Of a stretch of 64,000 bases of DNA, positions 1 through 11,985 are shown piece by piece. This DNA is from Patagioenas fasciata (Eukaryota; Chordata; Aves; Columbiformes; Columbidae): NCBI RefSeq assembly GCF_037038585.1, contig NC_092520.1:15755001-15819000 (forward strand), read 5' to 3'. Position numbers and translations under genes: made by a program. How positions within the stretch are numbered: the first letter of the stretch is position 1; each line of letters starts with the position of its first letter. The notes beneath the pieces were generated by a model that did not search any database, was not told the origin of the DNA, and saw nothing but the letters and a program-made list of their open reading frames with translations.

Positions 1-3000
1 ACACTGGGAAAATATCCACACTAGGTAGAGATTGGGACTCTGGGCAAGAGATGGAGAGCTTGTTGACACTGTTCAGGGATCCAGCCCCAAAAACCAGCAT
101 GGGACTTGTTATCGACACTGTACCTGTACCCAACATCCATCCTGCAGTGGTATATTTTGCTTCAATTACCAGAGTCAGGTGCAGTGATGAAAGTACTGAA
201 ACAGTGTGTTGTTATTGATTTATGTTTATGTGATTACTTCAAATTGTGTTTGTGATTTTGTTTTTGGATAACCCAGCAGCATGCTTGGGAGCTGTGAGGA
301 CGTTCAGTCTGATGTGACAAGGAGGCCGCTGGTAGGAAGACACACTTTGTAAGCACACCTTGTAAACACACCCTTTCCTCTCAGTATGCAGTTGATCAAA
401 ATGAACTCTCCTGGGTGTGAGTGAAAGCTGGTTTTCTTCGACAGGATACAGAGAATCAAACTGTATGTTCTTTGCACTTCCATTTTGCAGGTGGAAAAGG
501 TTGGGGTCAAGTGACCCCCAAATGAAAACCTAGCCAAGCAGCTTCAGAGACCTCTGATTCTTATAATGAAGCCCAGTGAGAAAAGTAGTTTTAGAAGATT
601 TCAGTCATTGAGGGAATTCTAAGATCTCTCTTTCCTTTTGAAAGAGCTTTGTCTGTAGGCAACATGTCCCACAGATATCCCAAACAGTAAAGGACCTCAG
701 TGCTGGGCATCCCATGGGCTTCCTGTATATCATGACTAGAACAATGACTTCTCCTCAATTTTTCTTCCTTGTCATGTGGTTGTTTCTAGTACCATTCCAC
801 CCTGCTGGTTTTATCAGCTGAAGTAGTTATGTTAAAATATTTGGACCAAAATTGGTAATGAAATAGCTTGCTGACTATTTTTCAGGATTTTTAGCCAGAG
901 CGAGGTGCTGTATTCTTTTGTTTTTGTCCCCCTGCAAAACTTGGATAACACTCTGTGGTGAGCAGCCATCTGAGAGCAGATGCTGTCTCAGAATCACATT
1001 TTTGTGCCAAGAGAATCCATAGTTCTGACCAAATAAAAACCTACCAAGCTGAAAATGTACTGCTGAGTGGCAAGAAACAAGAAAGGTTTTCTTCCCTGCT
1101 TATTATTACAGAATATTAGCTGTTACAAAGGGTTCTTTGTACGCATAATACCCCCAGCCTCTCTCTATTCCATTTTATCACTTTAGAAGAGTGGAAATGA
1201 GTAGAATTTTTTCTCCAGTAGTTATGGAGAACGGTTCTATTTTGAAGATCTTTACTGCATTGTAGAGGTCATGCTGGCATTTCTGAGAGCTACTTCAGAC
1301 TTCTCCAAAAATTTTTCATTATGCTGTTTTCTGTTGGGAACTATAATTCTTTAAGCTAAAAACAGGCTGACATAAGTGAACAAGAAATAAAATTATGGAC
1401 TATCTTATGATGGCTCCCTGAAATATGCCACAGGAGTGTTCCACTGTTATAATCTGAAATGTCATTTAAAATAAGCTTACTGTCATTCAGTTCAACTTCA
1501 GCAAATGTAGATGTATTTACTGTAATTTTGTAGTAAGTTCTTGCTAGGTTTATTGTAATTATCACTAACTACTTGCATCACTAAAACAGAAGTGATTGAT
1601 AATGGCATTTTTACATTGAGCTGTACATAGTAATTGGACAATTGTGCTGTGTAAATGGAACATTGCATTCACTGGAAACGGTTTCTTTTTGAGATGAGTT
1701 CGGAAATAAAACTTCAGAAATTGCTAAAAGCATCATTAAAAATTTACAGACAGTCTGGAACCCTAACATTATTTTCTAAAAAACACCAAGTAATTTTCTC
1801 TCACCTTCAGCCTCTCTTTTTATCTAAGTGAATCTGCTAATTCATCTGTGCTGCCAGGGAAGTAGAAAATTAAGGCTTCAAGACTGAACAGAATTGAGCA
1901 ACACTGTGTAGGTTACAACTGCTCATATATATTTCACTAGGAGCAGAAGACTTTTTCAGTTCACCCAGTAATCACAAGCACTTGAGGATCACAAGCTAAC
2001 AGGTCACACAATTTAGTGCTATTGATATACATCAAATTCCTACTTTGCTTTAGTTACACTTGTGTTAAAAAGTTTTCCAGCATCTCACTTACAGCTCCTC
2101 CAAATTTATCTAGGAATTTATATCGTGAATATACATCAATCCAGTTATGGTTTTATCTTTATATACTAACTCTCTATATATTTAGATCTGTACCTATAGT
2201 TTGTATTTCTCTATCAGGAACTTATATAGTATCCTCTTGAATCTATATCAACTTTAATGGTCTGCTGTGTTCTGACCTGCATTCCATGGGCCTCTTACTC
2301 CTTGTTTGAAGAACTAATTCTGGGCATTTTGAATGGGGGTCCTTCTAGCTTCATTTGATGCCCCCCCTAACTCTTGTACTGCAAGAAATAAAAGACCAGT
2401 GAATCTCTGTCCCCTTCCCGTGAGACTCATTGTTTAATAGACATCATACACCTCTCTTCTCAGGTCATATTTTTCTCAGTTTTAGTAATTTATTTGATGG
2501 AGTGGCAGGGTCCCTTCACAAAAACAGCTGTGGTAATTGTTCCCAGTCATGTTTTTTGAGATGCTTATTTTTTTCTCTTGTTAACTTCACAAAAACTTTG
2601 AATGGTGAATTCCTGCATTCCAGATTCCTTTGTGCTTCCTAACAGCTTCTGATAATGTCAGTATTCACATTTATGTATTCTTATATAATCTGTTCATAAA
2701 AAGAAAGCAAATGGTCAGTGCTATTGGGTTTTTTTTACCACCAATTAAACATGGAACAGTAAATCAAAATGAAACCAAAACATAAAACTCAGAATACAAA
2801 TATTGTCACATGCCTGTCTCCATTCCAAAGTGTCAGTCCATTCCTGTGTACTTTCCCTATGAGCATCAGAAGTTACAAGGAATAATAGGTACTAAGAAGA
2901 CCAACAAATTCAGATGTTGTCAAAATCAAGAGAAAATCAACTCCATAGCTATTGCCATGGCACTCTCCTTTTCCAAAACTGCCACTTAGCTAAGCAAATG

Positions 3001-6000
3001 TAAGGGAGAGAGGGGAGGATCCGTGCTGAGGGGCTTTCTGACCCAACCATCCTGCCCTCACAGTCACGAGTGTAATTTGAGTGTCACTGAACAGAGTTTC
3101 CCTTTTGTCAACTCAAAATCAGCATGAAGAATCACTATCAGACAGTGCTTTAAGCTGGAGTGCAGCTGAGGGAAAGATCTGTTTCTTATTTGTGCTTTTT
3201 TATTTCAGAACTGAATCCAAGTTCTTGAGCAAGTGACCTCCTCGGAAGAGCCAGCAGCTGATGGGCCTGGAGTTGGGTTGCAGGCCCATGTTTTGGGGTC
3301 ATTTCCTTTGGCTTTTGCAGAAGCTGAGTTCTAGTTCTGCATCAGATGTGTAACCGTGTATTGCCTGAACTCTAGCCTGCTCCACAGAGGCTAAATAAAG
3401 AACTTGGAAAATATCGGATGACTCAACATTGGTTTCCACAGGCTCGTTTATACTGCAGAGTCAGTGGCCGGAGGGTGCATTTAATGTGTGGTTGTAACAG
3501 TCACATCCTGGCCTGGGGCTGTCCTTTGGCACTCGCAGGGCTGGTGCAGCAATCTGTCACCGAAAATGTCCCCAACCTCTGGGATTCACAGCACACTGAA
3601 CTGTGCTTTTTAATCCCATTTGATTAGTCCTTTTAGATAATGTCTCTATTCTCCCCTCCTTCTGTTAGAAAGGAGAAATTAATGTGATAATTTAAGTACT
3701 GTACCTGTGAACTCTGTTACAGGAAAAAGTAGGTATTGACAAGAGGCAGCCACAGAGAATCAGAAAAACCATGTGGCAAAGGAAAACAATAGCACAGACA
3801 GAGTTATGTAGTTTTGCTCTTTATTTATGACTGTTTCGAAAAATTTCCATAGTCCTGTCACACAGAATGTACTCCCATGGCTTTAGGGAAGCAGTGCAGA
3901 TCTCACTGATGAGCCACTGTAGTTTTCAGTCACAAGGATGTTATGGACCCGTAATATTATTATTGCTAATAGATTATTACTAGCAGTGACAGTAATATTA
4001 CTAGTAATGATAATGAACAGATTTTGCTCTGTGAAACCATGAAATGATGTATGACCTAAACCAGGATGGATTATATTACTTACACCTACACTTAGAGGGG
4101 TTTTCTATCTCCTGAACACGAAACTGTTTGGTGTCTGTCCCTGAAGAAAAATTCCACGTCCAGGAGAAAACTAACTCTGTGTTCTGTGTCAGAAGAGGAG
4201 AGGTACCTTGGAGAGGCTATCCAAAATACTCACACACTGAAGTGTCTGCTGTCGTTGACTTTGCCAGGTTTAAATCTTCCTGACACAATATCCACTAATA
4301 TAGAGGAAAATCTTGGCAACTTCTCCATGTTAAAGTAAACAACAAAACAGGCACTTGAAAGCACTCAGGATAAAGTGACACTCAGGACAGAATATACAGG
4401 ATTAAATAAATAGAAAAAGATATAAATAAATAAAGCAAAAATATAAATAACATGAAAATAAGAAAACTGAATGACAATACAGTTTTCTTATGTCTGTTTT
4501 CACTTTTTTCTTTCTTGTTCATATTAATATGCTTTCTCTAAACAGTAAAATTATATCACAATTAAACTATGCTCTGTTAATTTCATCTTCTTACCATGGT
4601 AGTGTTGAAAGAACCGTTTTGTCCAAAAGACTGTCTACTCAAATGAATAACAGTGGGGCAGAAGCAATTAGTATATTAATCATTAATCATTGAATTTAAT
4701 TAGAGTTGATTAAATCATCACCTCCTGCTTAGAATGAGTTTGCTTTTAAAACCTGCCAGGATTAATACTTGGAAGAGTGACTGGAAGCTCCCGTGAAAAT
4801 TGATTGCATGCAGTACAGTAAATAATTGTAATTTTATTTGAATAATGAGTAAGTCTTTGGGCCAAGCCTGTTCTGGGTTTGTACAGTATCCAACAAGGAA
4901 AGTCTTAATTTATCTGAGACGTCTAGGCATTGCTGTAATAAAATGATAAAATATAATCGATATTGCACTATTTTAACATATCCACATTGGAGCGAGAAAA
5001 TACAAATATAGGATGTGCCAAAACTACTTTTCTTGGAGAATGCCGCATAATTGTGAATGTGTATTCACCTGCCTTGGTAGCAGTCAGAATCAATGACATA
5101 ATGCATTTTCCTGCAATATGAGCCTACATTTTCAATCGGGGTATATTAAAAAATAATACAAGTGATTCTATTATCTACACCTGCTTGCTTGTTATATCAC
5201 TCCATCACCTGTTCATAGACAAGAAAAGTAAAACCCAAAAGCTGTTTCACACTTCGAAGCTGTGGACTTTCTGGCATTGTGCTAATGGTCTGTCAGTTTT
5301 TCTGTACACAACCAGTTCAATTATAACCTGTAGTACATTTGAAAAATACAGATGTTACCACCCTGGTTTGCTTTTCACTGCCAATGCCTGAGCCCGGCCA
5401 GGCTGTTTGTGATGACCAGAGGCTTCATCAGGGCTGCAACGTGGTTACAGCTTTATGCAGCAGGATGATGGTGATCCTTCACTGAGTCGTTAACTGGGCA
5501 GTCTAGCTGCATAAAGTATTGATTGCTGCTTATATGACTTGCAGCATTTTATGTGTGTCCTGTAGGCTGCTGAGGTCTTAGCCAAACTAAATTACTTTTT
5601 GCCCAGCTGTCCTTATCCTAGTTGGAAGTCTGGGGTTTTGCCATTCTCTTTTTGTGGCAGAAAAACTATGAACTAGATCTGAATCTCTTCTGAAACATTC
5701 AGCTAAATAAAATAAAACATCACTGATGTGGTCCAGCAGTCTGCAGTGGCAGCATTTACTACATCATCCGCTGAGAATCATAATCCAGAATCTAAACATT
5801 CATCAAAAACATACATTGATAGTGCAGCTGATCTTCTAGATATGAAAACCATGTACACTAATGATTATTTTTGTTCTACATGACAGCCTGTAGCAAAACC
5901 ACTGAAATGTATAAACAGTTGCTCTTAGCAAGTCACTAACACTTATTTCTTTCCATGATTTTAGCTGCAGGTTATTTTTGCAGAAAATAGAATATTCTTC

Positions 6001-9000
6001 TGTGGTTTCTTGATGCAGATCCAAACAAGGATGAGTTTTCTGCTTCAGGTGATTCCTACCTAAAAGTGGAGACATAGTTCAGATGCAAGGACAATCATAT
6101 TTCTGGGTAAAAGAATAGAAACATAGGGAGAATGTGGATTTGAGAAAGCTTGAAATTTGCAAAAATATTTTCTTTTTCATTGAAAGTTTTAATAGTGTAT
6201 ACCTTGTGCTTCACAAATGATAGAGTGTATGACTGGTAGAAAATATAGGAATTGGTGCTTCTGAAGGCATGGTCTTTCTGGAAATGCCTTCCTTGCTGCA
6301 GTGTGAGACTGCTCTTGGTGCTGTGCTGCCTGTTTTATGCCAGCCCTAAAACAATATGGAGAGTTTGATTTCAAATGTTTTACGAGGGTGTCTAGAATTA
6401 AAACCAACAAACAAACAAATATAGATACCTCTGTTCTTCCCTGGACTGGGTCAAGATAAAGAGACATGGAAAATCTGCTGCTTGATTATCCTCTATCAAT
6501 CTATACAAGATTAAATTCTATCCTCAAAGACATTTTCATTTCATATCCCAGTTACTGAGATTCTAAGGCTGTCAGGCAAATTTGAGTCAGGATTGGAAAC
6601 CAAAAACAAAGTCCTTTTTTTCCCCCTCTTAATTAGTCAAGAGAAAATTGATATTGAAGTGATTATGTGTATTTTCTACATGAAATACATTCTGAATTCC
6701 CAAATAATATTCCAAAATAAAAATACTTTTATGATGATGTTCAAATCTATGTATCAGTAACACTCACTTTCCTGAGACATATTTTAACTACAAATCTAGC
6801 TGAATATCATCACTAGTAATCTTACAACGTTCAGCTGTAATACCAGACAGACTATTTTTTGTTTGCACAATTACAGAAAGTAAATAATCCAATCTACAGA
6901 GAAAGCCATAGGCCAAAAGTAAGTAAAATTTATGTCTGCCTGTCTGTCTGTTTCAATGTAGAATTGCAGTCTCAATGGCTGAATGTTGTTCAGACCATCA
7001 GTCTTACAATAGTTCTTAGCTATTTTTCAGACATTTAATTGCCTCTATTCTGAAATTAGATTACAAGCACAGGTCCCCTTTTCATTTTCTTCCTCCCCCA
7101 ACCTCAGGCCCTTATTCATATCTGAGTATTGCCAGTGTTATTCTCTTTTAGCAAAATTTTCATCCTTAAAGGCCTTTAAAGCAATTTCACTCCTGTTTTT
7201 TTACATGCAGGTGGTTTGGGAGATGAGATCATTCTGCCTGGCAGTCTGATGAGTTCAAAGAGTTAAACAATTCAGAAAACTGGATATTTTTTCATGCTCT
7301 CCCATCCATCAAAAGACTCCTCTTAAATTCAGCCAGTATTACTGTTGGTGTCAAATGTTTTTTAGAGATTTATTTTAGACCTACAGTCTCTGTTTTCTTT
7401 GGTGGAATTTCCCAAGTCCAGCAAATGTAGAATTAGGAGGATTCATCAAAAGTTTTAAAGTGTTTTTTGAAGTGAACTTCATAGAAGTAATTATAATTTG
7501 CTGAAGGCTGTACGAGGCAGAGAATAAAGACAGATCCTGCCTGAAAGGGCTCAGTGTACAAGTCAGAGTGAAACATCTCAGAAAAGCTTGGAAACCTTCT
7601 CGTTTTAGTTTTATATACCAACTGTCCAACTGCAATGCCTTAGAAACCTGAAGTGAGGATGTAGTTATGCTACAAACATATGTAAGGATAGAATTAACCT
7701 GTTCAAATGTGAATAGTATGCAGTTTTATCTGAGCTACTGGCGCTGTGATCTTGCTCTGGTTACAGGACAGTAATAAGCACTTTTAGGGCACAAGTCCTA
7801 ACCTGAAACAGGACAACTGAATCACCCCTCACGGTGGCAGCTCCTCTCTACTGATTACAGAGGGAGACTTGGGTGACTGCTCAGGTGTCACTTTTTCTGC
7901 TGTTGCCGTTTGAAGTTGAGATGAATCCCACATCAAACTATAATAATAGCTGGTACTTACAGACACAGTGTAGGAAGGGACACAAAGGTGTAGAGCAGAG
8001 GTGATTTGCCCAAGTTATGTGAGATGTCAGAGCCAAAGTCTGAAGGAGAACCAAGCTTTCCCAATCTGTTTAATTCCCTGGTAACCAGGCTACCCAGCAG
8101 ACTCCACAGGTGTCATTTCTTTCTCCTTTCTTGCAAGTGCTGGAAAATACTTCACTTTTTAAGAAGGGGCTGGTCAAGGATAGTGACTGAAACCATTGAA
8201 TCAGACTATGGTCATGATTAATTTCTTATTCTCTATATTGCAAGGACCTTGATCTATAGATGTGAAGACATATTCTTCTTACTATTTTTCATTTTCACCT
8301 TGGATTCTAGAAGAGATTTCACATGAGTCTGTACAAAGTAGAAATGTATATCACCTCATCAGTGTTTGGTTATCATTTTCTATCCTATTCCGTTTGCAGT
8401 ATTTTTTCCCATTGGCTAATCTCCTCCCATGCTTGCCTGGGAATATGCAACTGTCTGATATAATCTCACCATTAAAAGCCTCCCCTTTATGGCTTGCATT
8501 ACCCGCCATCTACCCCAACCTCCGCCGTGAAGATAACGTAAACCTCAATCATGCCTTTGAGAAGAATCTCTAAATAATTTCTCTTCAGCTGTTTTGATAC
8601 TTTATTTTGAATTGTTTGCCCTCAAATATAAAATTAAGTTTATATACCTGAAGGTTTACTGTTTGAAGTGAGTATTACATCCAATTGCAATTAGATATAT
8701 TTAATTTCTTGTACTGCAAATCGTATTTAACCGAATTACGTTGTGAGCTTGGTTTCCACAAAACAGTTGCAACCTCAATATTCTTCAGAAAACCTATCCT
8801 AACTTGATCTGTGGCCATCTCCTAATTTCATACACTAAATAAAACTAAAATATTTGTCTTTGGATGGAATGTTGAAAATGTACAGTTGGGAAGGAAAACA
8901 AACCAGAAAAAATGTGCTCTATGATTTACTACTTTGTAGTTTAAGCCCCAAGGAGATTTGGATGAGGTCAGTAGTACAGTTTATGTTGAAAATTATTTTT

Positions 9001-9321
9001 ATTACAATTTATGTTGTTTTAAATAAAGAATTGTTTTGAAAAAAAATCTGTAGGGATCTTAAATTCCCTGCCCTAAAATAGCTTACATTGGTTTACTCAT
9101 AAAATACCCAATAATGGTTTTAACACTACGTTATTTTTGATCTTCATACTTACCAAGTACTTTCTAAAAACTCTGTGTTCTGCTTTTTTCGTTGGTTTGT
9201 CACTATCCAAAGGAAACTTAACGCTTAAAGCATTAAAGTCATATTCAGTTATTTGGGAGAGGGAGAAGATGCAACACAGTTTGGAAGAGGAGTGTAAAGA
9301 AAAGAGAAGGAAGGTAGGAAG
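1..9321. other. AT-rich sequence without a recognised gene
   Basis: All frames are under 105 codons and none resembles a known protein. There are A-rich patches at 4,400-4,450 and an ATT/ACTAG patch at 3,950-4,012 with a small inverted repeat (ATTACTAG...CTAGTAAT). The stretch 4,690-5,110 is dense in TAAT/ATTA homeodomain-type words and looks like a possible conserved non-coding element, by impression only. Confidence 0.6.
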
Positions 9322-9460
9322 CATAATCATAGAATAGTTTGAGTTGGAAGGGACCTTTAACGGAGAAGAGTCCTTGCCTAGTTTTGCAGCTCTATATGGT
9401 AGAGGTGCCTGTGTACACTTCTCAGCTGGAAGAGAGAGATCATCCAGGCACCAGCCATTG
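9322..9460 (-). mobile_element. CR1 LINE 3'-end fragment
   Basis: Begins AATCATAGAATAGTTTGAG then TTGGAAGGGACCTTT, the reverse complement of a CR1 3' terminus, then diverges. It lies just left of another CR1 3' end, so two insertions appear nested or adjacent. Confidence 0.6.
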
Positions 9461-9485
9461 CAGACAAGCAACGAAAAACTTTTGT

Positions 9486-9893
9486 TTTCACAAAATGGTT
9501 GGGGTTGGAAGGGACCTCTGGAGATCATCTAGTCCAACCCACCTGCTACAGCAGGTTCACCAGAGCAGATCACACAGAAGTGTGTCCAGGTGGATTTGAA
9601 TGTCTCCATAGGAGGAGACTCCACAGCCTCTCTGGGCAGCCTGTTCCAGTGCTCTGGAAACCTCAAAGTAAACAAGCTTTTCCTCATATTCAGATGGAAC
9701 CTCCTGTGCTTCAGTCTGTGCCCATTGCCCCTCATCCTATCATTGGGCATCACTGAAAGGAGGCTGGTCCTTCCTCTTGACATCCACCCTTGAGATGTTA
9801 ATAAGCATTGATGAGATCCCCTCTCAGCTTCTCTTCTTCAGGCTGAACAGACCCAGCTCTCTGTCTTTTTCTGCACTCTTTTCAGTGCTCGCC
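9486..9893 (-). mobile_element. CR1 LINE, 3' part, 5'-truncated
   Basis: Reads the reverse complement of the avian CR1 tail: GGTTGGGGTTGGAAGGGACC, CTCTGGAGATCATCTAGTCC, GCCTGTTCCAGTGCTCTGG, GATGAGATCCCCTCTCAGC. Coding remnants on the minus strand read HRRFHLNMRKSLFTLRFPEHW, disrupted. Same subfamily as the 18.7 and 53.2 kb copies. Confidence 0.9.
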
Positions 9894-10728
9894 CCAGTGT
9901 GAGAATCACTGGGACTGATTGGGCTCTTGGACAGTACGCAGGCAGCATGAGACCATTGATAGGTCAGGAGTGGGTTTGTGGAGGAAAAAATTTTCTCCTT
10001 TTTCCACTTAATTCTGTAGATAGGGACTGTCTGCATGGTGAGATGGGTTTTGTCCTGGACCACGCACCCCAAAATATGAGAGTCCCTCAGGGCAACAGCT
10101 GCAGAAGCCACACACTGCCTCTTAGAGGTGGAGGTGGTGGGAAAGGGAGAAATCTCTTCAGTGGAAGATTCTGGCATTAGGTTCCTGTTGCAGATGTCAC
10201 CCATAAAGTACCACTGAGGCTGGAAGGAAACAGAATTACATCGTGGAGCCTGTCTGCAGTGACAAAAACAGCTGGCAATGCCCAGTTCCCCTGCCCACCA
10301 GCTGCCTCTTTTATAGGCAGCTGCTAATATTACATGAACCCTAAGCTGTAATTACATGAAAATACTTACTCATTTCCCATCTACTTGCATAATTTTATAA
10401 AGGATATTAATATAATCCATTTCACTCCTGTCTGTATTAATAATGCTCTGTAAATGCATCTGGGAAAATTCAATTTTACAATGGCACCAGGGCTTTTCAT
10501 ATAGCACATTTTTAGAAGGTTATTGCATGTCTCAAGTGGTTGATGTCACACTACCGTCAGGTTCAGAGCTCATAAACCTGCCAGAGCTATGCTGCAATTA
10601 TCTAAAAGTGCACCATCCGGAATTTCTTCTCATTTCCTGACATGTCTGCGTGCAGAAACCATCGCGGCAGCTGCCTGAGCATCCTGGGCAACTGGAGACC
10701 AGAGTGGACCCTCCTCCCTTGGTGTCCC

Positions 10729-10774
10729 GCTGCCTGGCAACGGTCACGCTGACCTCCTCAGGTTGCCATGGGGA
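10729..10774. promoter_or_regulatory. Pair of RFX X-box-like palindromes
   Basis: GCTGCCTGGCAAC (10,729-10,741) fits the X-box pattern GYTRCC-N-RGCAAC. GTTGCCATGGGGAC (10,762) fits the left half with a partly decayed right half. A further half-site GGGCAAC lies near 10,686. They sit in a short GC-rich patch (10,650-10,790) within AT-rich sequence. Regulation is inferred from motif only. Confidence 0.35.
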
Positions 10775-10974
10775 CACCTCCAGCTTGAGTGTCACTAGGT
10801 AGGGGATCCAAAACAGTTCACTCTTGAGAAATAAAGTTGTGCTAATACTGACCTCGAGAAAAGGGTAATTTTATGACTGTCATCAAGGAACTATGCTTTT
10901 TAGAGACAAACCAGTTGACTAAATTTCTTGGTAGGAAGTTGAGAGTTTATAAATAAATTCAGACTCAGGGTTAT

Positions 10975-11310
10975 CCCTGGTCTGCTGGGGGCAGCCCATG
11001 GCTACAGCCCTTCAGGGATGTCCTTGCCCCAGCATGGGTCACCCACAGCCACAGTCTCTCAGGGCTCACCCTGCCTGGTGTGGTTTACACATGGTCGCAG
11101 CCGTGTCCCTGCTCCAGAGTGGGTGACCCACAGCCACATTCCCTCAGGGATCTACTTTACCTGGCTTAGGTCACCCGTGGCCACAGTCCCTCAGGGATGT
11201 CCCTGCTCACTGTGGATCATTCACGACCACAGTCCCTCAGGAGTGTCCCTGCCTGGAGTGGGCCACTCACAAGCACAGTCCCTCAGGGATATCCTCACCC
11301 CCTTGACCTG
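10975..11310. repeat. Minisatellite, 46-47 bp unit, about seven units
   Basis: The core CACAGTCCCTCAGGGATGTC recurs at about 11,003, 11,050, 11,135, 11,182, 11,228 and 11,274, with spacing of 46 or 47 except one double step that hides a degraded unit. Each unit also carries a TCCCTGC...GGGTGACCCAC-like half. The open frame across it (110 codons) is a by-product. Confidence 0.85.
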
Positions 11311-11714
11311 GAGTGTCCTCAGCAGAGTGTCTGCAGCCCTTTATGGTTGACCATCACTTTCTTATGTTAGTGCAAGCAGGGGCACTATGTGCCTCTCTGA
11401 CTGGCTGAAGTTCAGCAGGTTGTGGGTTTTGTTTCTGTAAGGTGGAGACCTGGCTAGAGCAGCTCTTGACTGGCACCCAGTGGATCATGACTTCTTAACT
11501 CACATCAAAACTGTGGTTCCTGTCTACATTAACTTTTTCACCTTTGCACGTTACAAGTACAAGGCTTTGTTTCCCTCCTCATCCCAAGACTAGTGCCAGG
11601 CCTTTCTCTTGACCATGGCTGAGCCCTCTCCAGGTTCCCAGCTATAAGAATCTCAAACAAGGGGAGATTTCTTCTTGTAGTCCAACCCTTGGTCATCCCT
11701 TTTGTAGACCCACT

Positions 11715-11795
11715 CCAACTGTAACCCTAGGACTTGTCAGACTCCTGACTGTGACCCTAACACTAGTCCAAGTCTGAGTCTAACCCTAATATAAA
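11715..11795 (-). repeat. Decayed CCCTAA-rich tract
   Basis: Shows GTAACCCTAGG, GTGACCCTAACAC and TCTAACCCTAATA within 80 bp, in the C-strand telomere orientation. Highly degenerate. Confidence 0.35.
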
Positions 11796-11924
11796 TGCAG
11801 GAGGGACCTAGGGCCATAGATGGAGTGGAGCCACAAAGGGGCTGCCAAAGGAGGGGATGGACTTGAAAAAGAAGTCATTCTTAGGAACTTGGCTGAGGGT
11901 CTTGAATCACTGACATATCATAGT

Positions 11925-11985
11925 ATTATGTTTAGGCTTAGGGCTTAGGTTAGGCTTAGGGTTTAGGTTCAGGTTGTGGTTAGTA
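11925..11985 (+). repeat. Decayed TTAGGG-like tract
   Basis: Shows GTTTAGGCTTAGGGCTTAGG, TTAGGCTTAGGGTTTAGG and GTTGTGGTTAG. About eight TTAGG(G)-like units in the opposite orientation to the tract at 11.7 kb. Confidence 0.5.

Noticed and set aside
9097..9528. 143-codon minus-strand frame
   Set aside because: It spans unique sequence and two CR1 fragments, has no domain, and overlaps several other frames.
11018..11350. 110-codon frame with repeated SQG/PQG motifs
   Set aside because: Created by the 46-47 bp minisatellite; unit length is not a multiple of three, so no protein repeat is maintained.
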